The notes under the pieces were generated by a model, which searched no databases, was not told the DNA's origin, and worked only from the letters and a program-made list of their open reading frames with translations. From the NCBI RefSeq assembly GCF_011927835.1, contig NZ_JAATJH010000003.1, positions 186,001 through 250,000 of the forward strand: 64,000 nucleotides of DNA. Direction: 5' to 3'. Both the position numbers and the translations under genes were made by a program. Source of the DNA: Neolewinella antarctica. Its GTDB lineage: Bacteria > Bacteroidota > Bacteroidia > Chitinophagales > Saprospiraceae. Within the stretch, counting starts at the first letter, position 1. Every line of letters starts with the position of its first letter. Below are positions 45,141-54,306 of the stretch, piece after piece.

Positions 45141-45197
45141 CCTGTCTCGGTGGTCGAGGAAAACGGATACGCCGCTGTGAAAAAAGACTTTGCTAAC

Positions 45198-45596
45198 TTA
45201 AAAGGCAGGACTCACTAGCCGTGCTACGATGGGTAGGTCAGCCGCCGCCCAATCCAGGGTGTCCAGTTCAATTGTGGGAAGCCAGCAGAACGAAAGGTGT
45301 TCCGTTAGCGTGATCCGACGGTGAGGCGCAGTACACAGGTAGGTATGCAATAGAATCCGAAAATTCGGATAGGTGTGATCGATCGTCATCAGGAACTCAG
45401 CTACTACAATGTCCAGATGAAGTTCCTCACGGATCTCGCGGGCTAGCGCTTCTTCGTTGCTTTCTCCCGCTTCCACCTTTCCACCCGGGAACTCCCATTT
45501 TTCGGAGACGTAAGCGTGTTCTCCCACGCCGCGTTGTACGCAAAGTATTTGCCCGGCGTGCTGAATGACGGCGGCGACGACGTTGATAGTCTTCAT
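45198..45596 (-). CDS. NUDIX hydrolase, MutT/8-oxo-dGTPase-like
   Basis: A 132-residue protein from ATG 45596 with the NUDIX box GGKVEAGESNEEALAREIREEL, which contains the catalytic Glu residues of REIREELHLD. The start INVVAAVIQHAGQILCVQR is the MutT-type beginning. It probably cleanses oxidised dGTP or a related nucleotide from the pool. A longer frame to 45764 would read through a tRNA gene and is rejected. Confidence 0.92.
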   Translation of the reverse strand: MKTINVVAAVIQHAGQILCVQRGVGEHAYVSEKWEFPGGKVEAGESNEEALAREIREELHLDIVVAEFLMTIDHTYPNFRILLHTYLCTAPHRRITLTEHLSFCWLPTIELDTLDWAAADLPIVARLVSPAF

Positions 45597-45670
45597 TGCG
45601 TAGGGAGTTGGGTGGTGACCAGAAACACGAACGCCAATTTCCGCAGGTGCGAAAATTGGCGCTGTAAATG

Positions 45671-45745
45671 TGGGCAGTGAGGGGCTCGAACCCCCGACCC
45701 TCTCGGTGTAAACGAGATGCTCTAAACCAACTGAGCTAACCGCCC
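45671..45745 (-). tRNA. tRNA-Val (anticodon TAC)
   Basis: On the minus strand the gene begins GGGCGGTTAGCTCAG and folds into a full cloverleaf. The acceptor stem GGGCGGT pairs with ACTGCCC, with one G-T pair. The anticodon loop TTTACAC places TAC at the anticodon, the T-arm is GGGGGTTCGAGCCCC, and the discriminator is A. It is 75 nt long. CCA is not encoded. Confidence 0.96.
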
Positions 45746-45918
45746 TTCGTGTAAGGGACCGCAAAGATAATCAGGTGGACCAAACCTGTGCAAGCTTCGG
45801 AAGGTATTTTTTTGGTGCCGACCTTTTGCGTTTTGGGGTAGCGTAGTCTGTGCAACGACTGGTTGCCACCTCAAAATTCGGTGAATCACTAACGAACGGT
45901 CTCGCTCAGCCAGAAAAA

Positions 45919-45966
45919 CCCGGCACCCGCGGCCGCGCATAATGGGGCGCAGTCGCGGGTGCCGGG
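45919..45966. repeat. Hairpin built from two inverted copies of the 17-bp motif
   Basis: CCCGGCACCCGCG (45919-45931) is exactly complementary to CGCGGGTGCCGGG (45954-45966). A further GCGC/GCGC pair lies nearer the centre. Each arm is a copy of the dispersed motif, and the loop is ATAATGG-like. Confidence 0.85.
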
Positions 45967-46049
45967 GGCGTGTCGGGGAGCGGGGGAGAAGTTGAAAACC
46001 GTGAAATGATGCGTTTGGCGCGATCAGACAAACCACAACTTATGGCCCT

Positions 46050-46057
46050 TACCTTTG
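46050..46057 (+). promoter_or_regulatory. Bacteroidota -7 box upstream of the TonB receptor
   Basis: TACCTTTG, a TAnnTTTG match, lies 63 nt before ATG 46121. No matching -33 TTG at 19-21 nt is visible. Confidence 0.45.
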
Positions 46058-46120
46058 CTGATAACACCACCACCGGTATCGGTCGGGAGTGGTGTTAAAG
46101 GTGATAAAAGGCGTCGGCTT

Positions 46121-48235
46121 ATGAAAATTTGGCAAACTATTGTTGTGTTGGGCATGACGTCCGCGTGCCTGTGGGGGCAGGATAGCCTGAGCTTCGGGGG
46201 CGTCTACGACCTGCCCGGCGCGGAAGTTCGTGCGCAGTACCAACCGGTTAGCCCCCTGGCGCAGCGCTTCACCATCGAAGAAGTGTACCGGCTACCGGGC
46301 ACTTTCTACGACCCCGCCCGCCTCGTCGCCCTGCTGCCCGGCGTCATCCAGACTAACGACCAGGCCAATCACCTGAGCGTGCGCGGCAACTCACCGAACA
46401 AGAACTTGTGGCGCCTCAACGGCCTGGCGATCGTTAACCCTAACCACACCGCTAACGCCGGGACTTTTTACGACTTCCCCGCGCTGAACGGCGGTGGCGT
46501 CAACGCCATCTCGGCGCAAATGCTGGATAATTCTGGCTTTTACAGTAGTGGCTTACCCGTCGAGTACGGGAACGCGACGGGCGGCACCTTCGACCTGCAA
46601 CTCCGGCCGGGTAGCAAAACCCGGCACAAGCAGCAATTGCAGGCGGGCTTCATTGGCTTCGACGGGATGGCGGAAGGGCCGATCGGGCGGAGCGGTAAAC
46701 TCAGTTACCTCGTGAACGGGCGCTACAGCTTTACGGGCTTACTTGGCGACGCCGGCGTTGATTTTGGTGGGGAAGAGATCCGGTTTTGGGACGGAAATGT
46801 GCACCTACACTACGCCGGGGAGCGGTCCAGTGCGAGTGTGTTCTCCGTAGTGGGCAACAGCCGTAATGAGTTTACCGGGGTCGACCGGGACGAGGAGGAA
46901 CCGGAAGACCAGAAGGAATTATTCGACATCTTCTACGCAGATCGGCTACGCCTCTACGGAGCCAACTACCAGTACAACCTGAACCGGGGGGTGCTGAAAG
47001 CCGGCGCGGCCATTTCGGACATCGCTCCGAACCGTGCGCAGCGTACGCGGGATGTTTTGGGTTATTCCGCAGGTGGAATAATTGCCACTAACCTAGCCAG
47101 CGAGGTGCTCAATGCATTCGTTCGTTACGAAAGCGGAGCCGGGTCCTTCGGTTCCTTTCACGTCGGCGTGGAAGCTAACCGTCAGTCGGCCGGTTACCGC
47201 ACGGAAGCCTTCAACCTGGGGAGTAGCCGGCAGGGGTTTAGCCGTGACGCCGACGTCCGGGTAACCAACATCAGCCCGTACGTCGGTGTCGATATGGTCC
47301 GTGATTTTTTGACCGTCCAGTACGGAATCCGCCAGGACTTTTACTTGAACCGGGACGGCGACAACCAAAGCATATTCAGCCCACGAATAAACGCGGCCGT
47401 TGAGGTGGGGAAAGGGGAAATCGTTTTTTCCGCAACGGGTACGAATCAGGCACCCTTAAATGCGCTCCTGCTGCGGGGGGATGACGCAAATGAAGACTTC
47501 GGTATCGCAATTAGTGGCGTCAATATCGATCTCTCCTACGCCAGAACAATCGGTCGGGTATTCACCAAGGCAACCGCCTTTGTCCAGCGCACGATCGACG
47601 AACCCGCCGCCCGCATCGACAATTTTCTGTACAGCGCCAACAATTTACTGGAGGTCGATCCCTTCCTGACCTTTACGGAGGTAGCCGATACGCGCCGCTA
47701 CGGGTTGGAACTCGAAGCCGGGGGCGGCCGTAAGGACCGGGGTCTGTACTACCGGGGGAGCGTAACAATATTCAATGCGGAAACCCAACATGGCAAAGAA
47801 GGCTGGTCGGAGGACCGGTTCGCGGCCGACTTCGTTGCTAAAATCACCCTCGGCCGCGAGTGGACCAAAGCGGACAAACGGGAACGACCCCGCACATTAG
47901 GCCTCAACCTCGCCCTCATTGCTCGTGGTGGTGAGCGGTACGGAGAATTTTCTCTGAACAGGCTAAATTCAGTAGAAATACTGAATTACTTTCAACAACC
48001 TGATTACCGCACCGGCTTTTCCAGTCAACTGAATACCTATTTTCGCCCCGACCTGCGCCTCTACAAAACAAAAACCCGCCCCAGAACCACCACAACGCTT
48101 GCCCTCGATGTGCAAAACGTGGCTGGCGTTGAAAATGTAGGCAGTGTCTACAACGATTTTTACCTGGGCCGGTCCGTCGAACGCAACCAACTCGGCCTGA
48201 TTCCCGTGCTTAGCTACCGGATTGTTTGGCGGTAG
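46121..48235 (+). CDS. TonB-dependent outer-membrane receptor
   Basis: A 704-residue protein from ATG 46121. A signal peptide ends near ACLWGQ. A plug-like domain follows (about 30-150) with the segment VRGNSPNKNLWRLNGLAIVNPNH, and then a beta-barrel (about 160-704) with aromatic-rich strands that ends in a terminal YRIVWR. It would import a substrate across the outer membrane using TonB energy. No carboxypeptidase-like N-terminal extension is present, so it is not a classical SusC. No SusD partner follows, so the substrate is unknown. Confidence 0.85.
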   Translation: MKIWQTIVVLGMTSACLWGQDSLSFGGVYDLPGAEVRAQYQPVSPLAQRFTIEEVYRLPGTFYDPARLVALLPGVIQTNDQANHLSVRGNSPNKNLWRLNGLAIVNPNHTANAGTFYDFPALNGGGVNAISAQMLDNSGFYSSGLPVEYGNATGGTFDLQLRPGSKTRHKQQLQAGFIGFDGMAEGPIGRSGKLSYLVNGRYSFTGLLGDAGVDFGGEEIRFWDGNVHLHYAGERSSASVFSVVGNSRNEFTGVDRDEEEPEDQKELFDIFYADRLRLYGANYQYNLNRGVLKAGAAISDIAPNRAQRTRDVLGYSAGGIIATNLASEVLNAFVRYESGAGSFGSFHVGVEANRQSAGYRTEAFNLGSSRQGFSRDADVRVTNISPYVGVDMVRDFLTVQYGIRQDFYLNRDGDNQSIFSPRINAAVEVGKGEIVFSATGTNQAPLNALLLRGDDANEDFGIAISGVNIDLSYARTIGRVFTKATAFVQRTIDEPAARIDNFLYSANNLLEVDPFLTFTEVADTRRYGLELEAGGGRKDRGLYYRGSVTIFNAETQHGKEGWSEDRFAADFVAKITLGREWTKADKRERPRTLGLNLALIARGGERYGEFSLNRLNSVEILNYFQQPDYRTGFSSQLNTYFRPDLRLYKTKTRPRTTTTLALDVQNVAGVENVGSVYNDFYLGRSVERNQLGLIPVLSYRIVWR

Positions 48236-48340
48236 ATGTTGCGGTGGTTCACCTGAGCCCCGTCCCCATCATCACCTCCGCACAAGCGTTGCAAACCCCA
48301 CCCACCCCCGCGGTGTTATCGAACCACTAACTACGTAACT

Positions 48341-48838
48341 ATGAAATACTTTTCTTTCCTCCTCGCACTCGTTCTGTTCACCGCCTGTGGCGATAAATCC
48401 ATTAGCTCCGAAGCTGAGCTCGAAGCCATGGAAGCCTCCCGCGTAGCCCAAGAATCCGCCTACGAAAACATGGTGGCCGCCCACGACCGTATTATGCCGA
48501 AAATGGGTGAAGTCACCGCCGCCCAGCGCGCCATCAAGGAACAACTTGAAGACGAAAACCTCCCCGAAGACCGCGTCACCCTCCTCGAAGCTGCCTACGA
48601 GCAGCTCGAAGATGCCAACGACGGCATGATGGAGTGGATGCAGGACATGAAGCCCCTCGCGGAACTCCGCGAATCGATGGACAATGACGCGATCACCGCC
48701 CACATCCGCGACGAATCATCAGAAATCGCCGGCGTAGAGGCAAACATCAGCACCGCCGTCGCCATGGCCAAGGAACTTGTCGGTGATCATTCCGGCCACG
48801 TACACGGTGCTGGTGAAGATCACGGGCACAATCATTAG
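48341..48838 (+). CDS. Coiled-coil lipoprotein with His-rich C-terminus
   Basis: A 165-residue lipoprotein (lipobox LFTAC, Cys16). The mature part is almost entirely helical, acidic and Met/Glu/Ala-rich (EAMEASRVAQESAYENMVAAHDRIMPKM onward), consistent with a coiled coil. It ends in a His-rich tail, HSGHVHGAGEDHGHNH, which could bind Zn, Ni or Cu. The function is unknown. It sits between a TonB receptor gene and a heptamer repeat island. A metal-buffering role at the envelope is plausible but unproven. Confidence 0.75.
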   Translation: MKYFSFLLALVLFTACGDKSISSEAELEAMEASRVAQESAYENMVAAHDRIMPKMGEVTAAQRAIKEQLEDENLPEDRVTLLEAAYEQLEDANDGMMEWMQDMKPLAELRESMDNDAITAHIRDESSEIAGVEANISTAVAMAKELVGDHSGHVHGAGEDHGHNH

Positions 48839-48841
48839 TGT

Positions 48842-49049
48842 TTTAGGCGGTAGGGTAGGGAGGTAGTAGGCGATAGGCTGGTAGGCAATAGGCGGTAGGT
48901 TTCGAAAACCTCGAAAATAAATGCATTTTGCCACACCCACTCGCATATCCTTAGCGTGAGCTCGCGCAGCGAGCGAAGAGCAATAGCGGCAGCCCTACCG
49001 CCTACTAGCCTACCGCCTACCTTCCTACCGCCTACCGCCTACCGCCTAA
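48842..49049. repeat. Inverted heptamer-repeat island (TAGGCGG / CCGCCTA)
   Basis: The left arm (48843-48900) has degenerate TAGGCGG-type heptamers. The right arm (about 48995-49049) has four to five good CCTACCG units plus variants. The centre carries GAGCTCGCGCAGCGAGCGA (48958-48976). lptB reads in from the right and its stop codon TAG is the first triplet of the array. The island separates the convergent lipoprotein and lptB genes. Confidence 0.9.
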
Positions 49050-49789
49050 TCCACTCTAATCACCTTCCGCCGCAGCTCAAAGTTCTTCCCCAAATAAACC
49101 TTCCGCACCATCTCATCCGCCGCGAGCTCCTCCGCCGTGCCGGCCTTGAGGATGTTGCCTTCGAACATCAGGTAGGCTCGGTCGGTGATGCTCAGCGTCT
49201 CCTGCACGTTGTGGTCCGTGATCAGGATGCCGATGTTTTTGGTCTTTAGCTTGGCGACGATGTACTGAATGTCCTCGACCGCGATTGGGTCGATACCGGC
49301 AAACGGCTCGTCGAGGAGGATAAACATGGGGTCGGTGGCCAACGCCCGGGCGATCTCCGTGCGCCGCCGCTCGCCGCCGGACAGTGTGTCGCCATTGGAG
49401 CTGCGGACTTGCTCCAGGCGGAACTCGGAAATCAGGTATTCCAGCTTATCCTTCTGCTCTGCCTTACTCAAATCGCCCATTTCTAGCACCGCGGCGATAT
49501 TGTCTTCCACGCTGAGCTTTCTGAACACGGACGGCTCCTGCGGCAAGTAGCCGATGCCGCGCTGCGCGCGTTTGTACATGGGTAGTTTGGTGATGTCTTC
49601 TTGGTCGAGGTAAACGCGGCCCTCGTTGGGTTTGATGAAGCCAACCGTCATGTAGAACGTCGTCGTTTTGCCCGCCCCGTTGGGGCCCAGCAACCCCACT
49701 ATTTCTCCCCTCGCCACTTCTAAGCTCACGCCCTTGACGACGGTGCGGCTGCCGTATTTCTTAACGAGGTTATCTGACCTAAGGAGCAT
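49046..49789 (-). CDS. lptB: LPS export ABC transporter ATP-binding protein
   Basis: Cytosolic ATPase of the Lpt system, which moves lipopolysaccharide from the inner to the outer membrane with LptF/LptG. The 247-residue protein has Walker A GPNGAGKT (35-42), the ABC signature [15 protein letters not shown], Walker [13 protein letters not shown] and the H-loop ILITDHNV. The stop lies at the edge of the heptamer island. lptF/G and lptC are not in the window. Confidence 0.96.
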   Translation of the reverse strand: MLLRSDNLVKKYGSRTVVKGVSLEVARGEIVGLLGPNGAGKTTTFYMTVGFIKPNEGRVYLDQEDITKLPMYKRAQRGIGYLPQEPSVFRKLSVEDNIAAVLEMGDLSKAEQKDKLEYLISEFRLEQVRSSNGDTLSGGERRRTEIARALATDPMFILLDEPFAGIDPIAVEDIQYIVAKLKTKNIGILITDHNVQETLSITDRAYLMFEGNILKAGTAEELAADEMVRKVYLGKNFELRRKVIRVD

Positions 49790-49839
49790 GGGGGTTAAAT
49801 TAATATGATGAGTGGCTGGCGGCTGAGCTCCGCTACGGA

Positions 49840-50997
49840 TTACTCTGGCTGACGCAGCAAAGGAACGATTACTTCTACCGGGCTGCCGTTGCGAATCACC
49901 GCGATGTTTAACGTTTCACCAACTTTCGCACGGCCGATAATTTCGGTGAGCTCGGGCAAATCGCGGATCACCCGTTTATTTACGTTGATGATTACGTCGT
50001 CGATGAGCAGCCCCGCAGTTTCGGCGGACCCACCCTCGACGAGCCCGTCCACAACGACGCCTTCCGTGCGGTTGCGCAGCTGGAGGCGTCGAATATCCCG
50101 GTCGGTAAGGGTGGATATGTCGATGCCGAGAAAGGCGCGGCGGTAGCTTCCAAATTCAATAATATCGTCCGCGACGCGCTTGACGAGGTTGCTGGGGATG
50201 GCAAAACTGTAGCCCTGAAACCGGCCCGTGCGCGAGGCGATGGCGGTGTTAATGCCGAGTAGTTTGCCGTCGGCGGTGACCAGTGGGCCGCCGCTGTTGC
50301 CCGGGTTGACGGCGGCGTCGGTTTGGATGAAAGACTCGATGGCGTCCAGACCCCGCAGCAAGCTGATGTTACGGCTCTTGGCGCTGACGATGCCCGCGGT
50401 GACGGTGCTCGTGAGGCCGAGCGGGTTACCCACTGCGAGTACCCACTGGCCCGGTTCGGCGAGGTCGCTATCGGCGATGGGCAGGTACGGAAATTTGTCG
50501 CCGGCGATCTTTAGGACTGCTAAGTCAGATTTGGGGTCCTGACCCACGAGGGTCGCTTGGTAGGTACGGCGGTTGGCCGTGCGGACCAAAATTTCTCCCG
50601 CGCCGCTGACGACGTGGGCATTGGTAACGATGTAGCCGGCCGCGTTGTAGATCACACCGGACCCTTCGCCGCCGGCGACCGGTGGCTCGTTTTCTCGCTC
50701 GCTGAACAGCCGCTTCACGCGTTCGATCGGCAGGTTTTTTGGCCGGGCGGTGATGTGGACGGCGCTGGGGGTGGCCCGGCGGGCGGCGGTTTTTAAGTCG
50801 GGTAGGTTATCCGGCACGCCGGAAAAGTTATCGGTCGTGCTCGTGAAGTATGCGGGGACGGGCTGCGCGGTCGCGGGTGCCGGGCGCACGGGCTGGGGAG
50901 CGGGGCTGCTATTTACCGGGGCGAAGAAGAGGACCAGCGTAGCCGCGAGAATACCGCCGATCAGGGCAGCCGTGAAGAGTAGTAAGAACTGTCGCAT
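49840..50997 (-). CDS. Periplasmic serine protease of the DegQ/HtrA family
   Basis: Envelope quality-control protease of 385 residues with an N-terminal membrane anchor or signal (1-25), a Pro/Ala-rich linker (30-50) that includes a 17-bp motif copy (50864-50880), a trypsin-like domain with His128 (NAHVV), Asp158 (SDLAVLKI) and Ser235 (GNSGGPL), and one PDZ domain (about 285-380). It degrades misfolded envelope proteins. With only one PDZ domain it resembles DegS/HhoA-type proteases, so a regulated role is possible. Confidence 0.94.
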   Translation of the reverse strand: MRQFLLLFTAALIGGILAATLVLFFAPVNSSPAPQPVRPAPATAQPVPAYFTSTTDNFSGVPDNLPDLKTAARRATPSAVHITARPKNLPIERVKRLFSERENEPPVAGGEGSGVIYNAAGYIVTNAHVVSGAGEILVRTANRRTYQATLVGQDPKSDLAVLKIAGDKFPYLPIADSDLAEPGQWVLAVGNPLGLTSTVTAGIVSAKSRNISLLRGLDAIESFIQTDAAVNPGNSGGPLVTADGKLLGINTAIASRTGRFQGYSFAIPSNLVKRVADDIIEFGSYRRAFLGIDISTLTDRDIRRLQLRNRTEGVVVDGLVEGGSAETAGLLIDDVIINVNKRVIRDLPELTEIIGRAKVGETLNIAVIRNGSPVEVIVPLLRQPE

Positions 50998-51207
50998 CGG
51001 GAATGGTAACGGCTGCTTAGCGCACCTGGTTGCCCCGAGAGCGTGATGAGTCCGGGAGGGGCTACATTCATCGCTACTCTCCGTTTATACCCCGCATCTA
51101 CGTCCGCGCCCCACCACCTTAGGCAATATCAATACCATTCTGCGCTCAACTTACCCGCAATTTCCAATGTTTCCCGTAGTATTGCACTAAACCGATCTAC
51201 TTTAGTT

Positions 51208-51786
51208 TTGACCCGTACGGAGATTACCGCCATTCTTAAACCCGAGACTCCCCTGGAGGCTAGCTTCCTTCAGGACGATGGTTTTTGCCGTGGTTTGCTC
51301 TGGGGCGTCCCCCGCTACGGTCATCCGGAAGGAACGATCCTGGCGCACATCGTCGAGGTCAACGCCAACGTTGACGCACTACCCGTCGACGCCGAAACAC
51401 GCCGCAAACTCCGCGTGGTGACTTTCGTTCACGACACTTTCAAAAACATCGAGCACAAGGGCAACCCCCGCGACTGGACCAAACACCACGCCGTCTACGC
51501 CCGCCAATTTCTCGCTCGCTACTGCGACGATGAATACCTACTCAATTTAGTAGAACTGCACGACGATGCCTACTACGCCTGGCGCATGGCGCACCTCTAT
51601 CACCGCTTTGCCGAGTGCGAGGCGCGCATCGAGGCGATCCGCGAACGCATTGGCCCCTACTGGCAACTATTCTACCTTTTCTTCAAGTGTGACACCGCAA
51701 CGGGAGACAAAAATCCGGCACCACTCATCTGGTTTGAGGAAACGATGAAGGGGATCGAGGTGGTAGAATTTGAGACCGTCGGTTAA
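51208..51786 (+). CDS. HD-like domain protein, possible phosphohydrolase
   Basis: From TTG 51208 the protein is 192 residues. An HD-type arrangement is visible: a first His in HPEGTILAHIVEV, then VTFVHDTFK (His-Asp), then HHAVYARQFLARYCD and ELHDDAYYAWR. HD domains hydrolyse phosphodiester or nucleotide bonds with a metal pair. The start is uncertain: a longer ATG start at 51043 is open, but that N-terminus looks non-coding, and a TAGTTTTG-like box overlaps the TTG. A relative of (p)ppGpp or dNTP hydrolases is possible; no family is certain. Confidence 0.7.
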   Translation: MTRTEITAILKPETPLEASFLQDDGFCRGLLWGVPRYGHPEGTILAHIVEVNANVDALPVDAETRRKLRVVTFVHDTFKNIEHKGNPRDWTKHHAVYARQFLARYCDDEYLLNLVELHDDAYYAWRMAHLYHRFAECEARIEAIRERIGPYWQLFYLFFKCDTATGDKNPAPLIWFEETMKGIEVVEFETVG

Positions 51787-51908
51787 AGCACCGCAATTGA
51801 TTTAGCCACAAAAGCACAGAAACACAAAATTCGTCAGGCGAAGTCTTTTGCTGCGCAAAACGAGTGGTTCAGCCTCAAATTAGTTCGGCATTTTTGTGTG
51901 CGTGCTCC

Positions 51909-51940
51909 AAAAAAAAGCCCCCGATCCGAAGATCGGGGGC
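51909..51940 (-). terminator. Intrinsic terminator of icd
   Basis: GCCCCCGATC/GATCGGGGGC (51917-51940) with a short loop; on the minus strand it is followed by a run of eight T residues (51909-51916). Confidence 0.9.
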
Positions 51941-51987
51941 CCAGAAGTTATCTCGTTAAATCAGCTCAGATTCGGACGGGATCTCAA

Positions 51988-53217
51988 TTACATGTTCGCG
52001 ATGATTTCGTCACCGAACTCACTACACTTCAGAAGCGTAGCACCGTCCATGAGGCGTTCGAAGTCATACGTGACGCGCTTTTTGGCGATGGCGCCTTCGA
52101 TGCCCTTGATGATCAGGTCAGCCGCTTCGGTCCAGCCGAGGTAACGGAACATCATCTCACCGGAAAGAATGACGGAACTCGGGTTCACCTTGTCCTGGCC
52201 GGCGTACTTCGGTGCGGTGCCGTGGGTAGCCTCAAAGATGGAGACGCCGGTGCTGTAGTTGATATTAGCGCCGGGGGCGATGCCAATGCCACCAACCTGG
52301 GCGGCGAGGGCGTCGGAAATGTAGTCACCGTTGAGGTTCAGCGTGGCGATCACGCTGTACTCTTTCGGGCGGAGGATGATCTGCTGGAGCATCGCGTCGG
52401 CGATAACGTCCTTGATCGTGATCTTCTTGCCGTCTTCGGTTTTGATGACGTGCCACGGCCCACCGTCGAGTTCTTCGCCACCGAAATCTTGCGCAGCGGT
52501 TTCGTACCCCCAGTCGCGGAAAGCGCCTTCGGTGAACTTCATGATGTTGCCCTTGTGCACTAGGGTCACGCTGTCCTTATCATTGTCGATCGCGTACTGG
52601 ATCGCGGCCTTCACGAGACGGTTGGTACCTTCCTGGCTGACGGGCTTGATACCGATGCCGGTCGTCTCGGGGAAGCGGACTTTGGCGTAGCGCTCGGGGT
52701 AATTGTCCTTGAGCCACTTGAGAAATTTGGCGTTGTCCTCCGTGCCTTCAGCGAATTCGATGCCGGCGTAGATGTCCTCCGTGTTCTCACGGAAGATAAT
52801 CATGTCGACGTCTTCCGGGTGCTTAACCGGGCTGGGGACGCCTTTGAAGTATTGCACCGGGCGCACGCAGGCGTAAAGATCTAGCTTCTGGCGCAGGGCT
52901 ACGTTCAGCGACCGAATGCCGCCGCCGATGGGCGTGGTGAGGGGGCCTTTGATGGAGACGAGGTGCTCGTCGATGGCGTCCAGGGTTGCCTGGGGTAGCC
53001 ACTCTCCGGTCTGGTCCATGGCCTTCTGTCCGGCGAGAACTTCTTTCCAGACGATGGATTTCTTGCCATCGTATGCTTTGTTTACCGCGGCTTCGAGCAC
53101 GCGACTGGCCGACGCCCAGATGTCGGGGCCGATGCCGTCACCTTCAATGAAGGGAATGATGGGGTCGTTGGGTACGCTAAGCTTGCCGCCGGCGAGGGTA
53201 ATTTTAGTTCCGCTCAT
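51988..53217 (-). CDS. icd: NADP-dependent isocitrate dehydrogenase
   Basis: TCA-cycle enzyme that decarboxylates isocitrate to 2-oxoglutarate. From ATG 53217 the protein is 409 residues; a longer frame to 53271 is not needed. The [14 protein letters not shown] start, the isocitrate-binding [17 protein letters not shown] with its Ser, [14 protein letters not shown], and [20 protein letters not shown] match the E. coli-type Icd. Its terminator lies at 51909-51940. Confidence 0.97.
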   Translation of the reverse strand: MSGTKITLAGGKLSVPNDPIIPFIEGDGIGPDIWASASRVLEAAVNKAYDGKKSIVWKEVLAGQKAMDQTGEWLPQATLDAIDEHLVSIKGPLTTPIGGGIRSLNVALRQKLDLYACVRPVQYFKGVPSPVKHPEDVDMIIFRENTEDIYAGIEFAEGTEDNAKFLKWLKDNYPERYAKVRFPETTGIGIKPVSQEGTNRLVKAAIQYAIDNDKDSVTLVHKGNIMKFTEGAFRDWGYETAAQDFGGEELDGGPWHVIKTEDGKKITIKDVIADAMLQQIILRPKEYSVIATLNLNGDYISDALAAQVGGIGIAPGANINYSTGVSIFEATHGTAPKYAGQDKVNPSSVILSGEMMFRYLGWTEAADLIIKGIEGAIAKKRVTYDFERLMDGATLLKCSEFGDEIIANM

Positions 53218-53460
53218 GTTTGAGGAGGGGTATTTTGGTTTAAATAGGATGGGTCGGGAGATAGAACCCACGTAAAACCTTAACGTTGCGGGGGCTCCGG
53301 GTAAATTGATCGCTAACTGGATAAAATCTTACGATCTTTACCAAAATAGCCGACTATCTTACCCTGACCACGTCAGGGCGGGCAAAAATAACAAAATTTG
53401 TGACGGAAATCGTTCTTTCCGTGCCGTGCCTCGTTTCCGTAATCCGTAATCGCCCTCCAC

Positions 53461-54255
53461 TTGAAGTCTTTTTGGTACCTCCTCGCCCTCGCTTTCCTCT
53501 TTAGTGCCTGCAAATCCCTCCAGCCCGTCACTCAGGAACCGGCCGGTAAGCCCTATGATGACACCGAGCTAGCCGAAGTAATTGGCAACGGAAACGTTGC
53601 GCCCGGTGGCGAGCAACCCGTGGACGAGCAGTCAGCAACGGATCAGCCCGAGCCAGTGTCCCCCAACGGTCCCTACCTCCCGCCCGACATTGCCGAAACA
53701 CTTTACGCACCGTTCGTGCAGCGCTCCGTCACCCCCAAACCCGCGCTCCCGCGGGCGCGCAACAAATGTTCCCTGGCCGTGGAAGTACGTAATTACGACG
53801 GCCTGGATGGCTGTGGCGTGCTGCTGGAGACGGACGACGGGGCCTTATTGCGGGTCGGGATTCGACCCCGGGGGGACGTGCTGGAGGCCGGCACCCGAAT
53901 CAGCATTGGCTTCGAGTACATGAAGGATTACGAAAAAACGGCTTGCCAAAACGAAGACGCCGTGGTTCGCGTGACGTGCATGCGTCTGTTGCGGGTCAGT
54001 TCCGGTCTGCCCCGCCCGGTAGTTTGTGAGGGGTACGACAAGCCGGCGCGCTGGCTCGTCGAGGCGGCGCAGTCCGTCGGTGCGACTTACATCACGCGGT
54101 TTCCCTGGCGCGAAGGGCGGTTTGCCTATTTGCTGGAGTCCGCCGAGGGGCAATACCTGTATGATTGTCGCGGTTATTTGATCTGCCGGCCGCGTAAGAA
54201 CTGCCTTAGTTTCATCGAAGATTTCTCTCAGGGACAAATTATCTACGAGAACTAG
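53461..54255 (+). CDS. Hypothetical lipoprotein
   Basis: A 264-residue protein with a TTG start and a lipoprotein signal (ALAFLFSAC). A Pro/Glu-rich linker (about 20-95) is followed by a Cys-containing domain (NKCSLAVEVRNYDGLDGCGVLLE ... KTACQNED) and a C-terminal domain with YITRFPWREGRFAYLLES and a final pair of Cys-containing strands (YDCRGYLICRPRKNC). No family is recognised with confidence. The cysteine pattern suggests disulphides in the envelope. It lies 51 nt upstream of the AI-2E transporter gene on the same strand. Confidence 0.7.
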   Translation: MKSFWYLLALAFLFSACKSLQPVTQEPAGKPYDDTELAEVIGNGNVAPGGEQPVDEQSATDQPEPVSPNGPYLPPDIAETLYAPFVQRSVTPKPALPRARNKCSLAVEVRNYDGLDGCGVLLETDDGALLRVGIRPRGDVLEAGTRISIGFEYMKDYEKTACQNEDAVVRVTCMRLLRVSSGLPRPVVCEGYDKPARWLVEAAQSVGATYITRFPWREGRFAYLLESAEGQYLYDCRGYLICRPRKNCLSFIEDFSQGQIIYEN

Positions 54256-54306
54256 TCGGCCGGCAGCAATCCTTACTTACTTCACTAAGCATACAAGAAT
54301 AAAACG

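Larger units (their letters stand above)
45746..46120. other. Intergenic region with paired 17-bp motifs and a -7 box
   Basis: No protein gene is supported. It contains the hairpin built of two opposed 17-bp motif copies (45919-45966) and a TACCTTTG box (46050-46057) before the TonB receptor gene. Confidence 0.5.

Noticed and set aside
45597-45764. Longer NUDIX reading frame extending upstream to 45764
   Set aside because: This extension reads through the tRNA-Val gene; the ATG at 45596 is the natural start.
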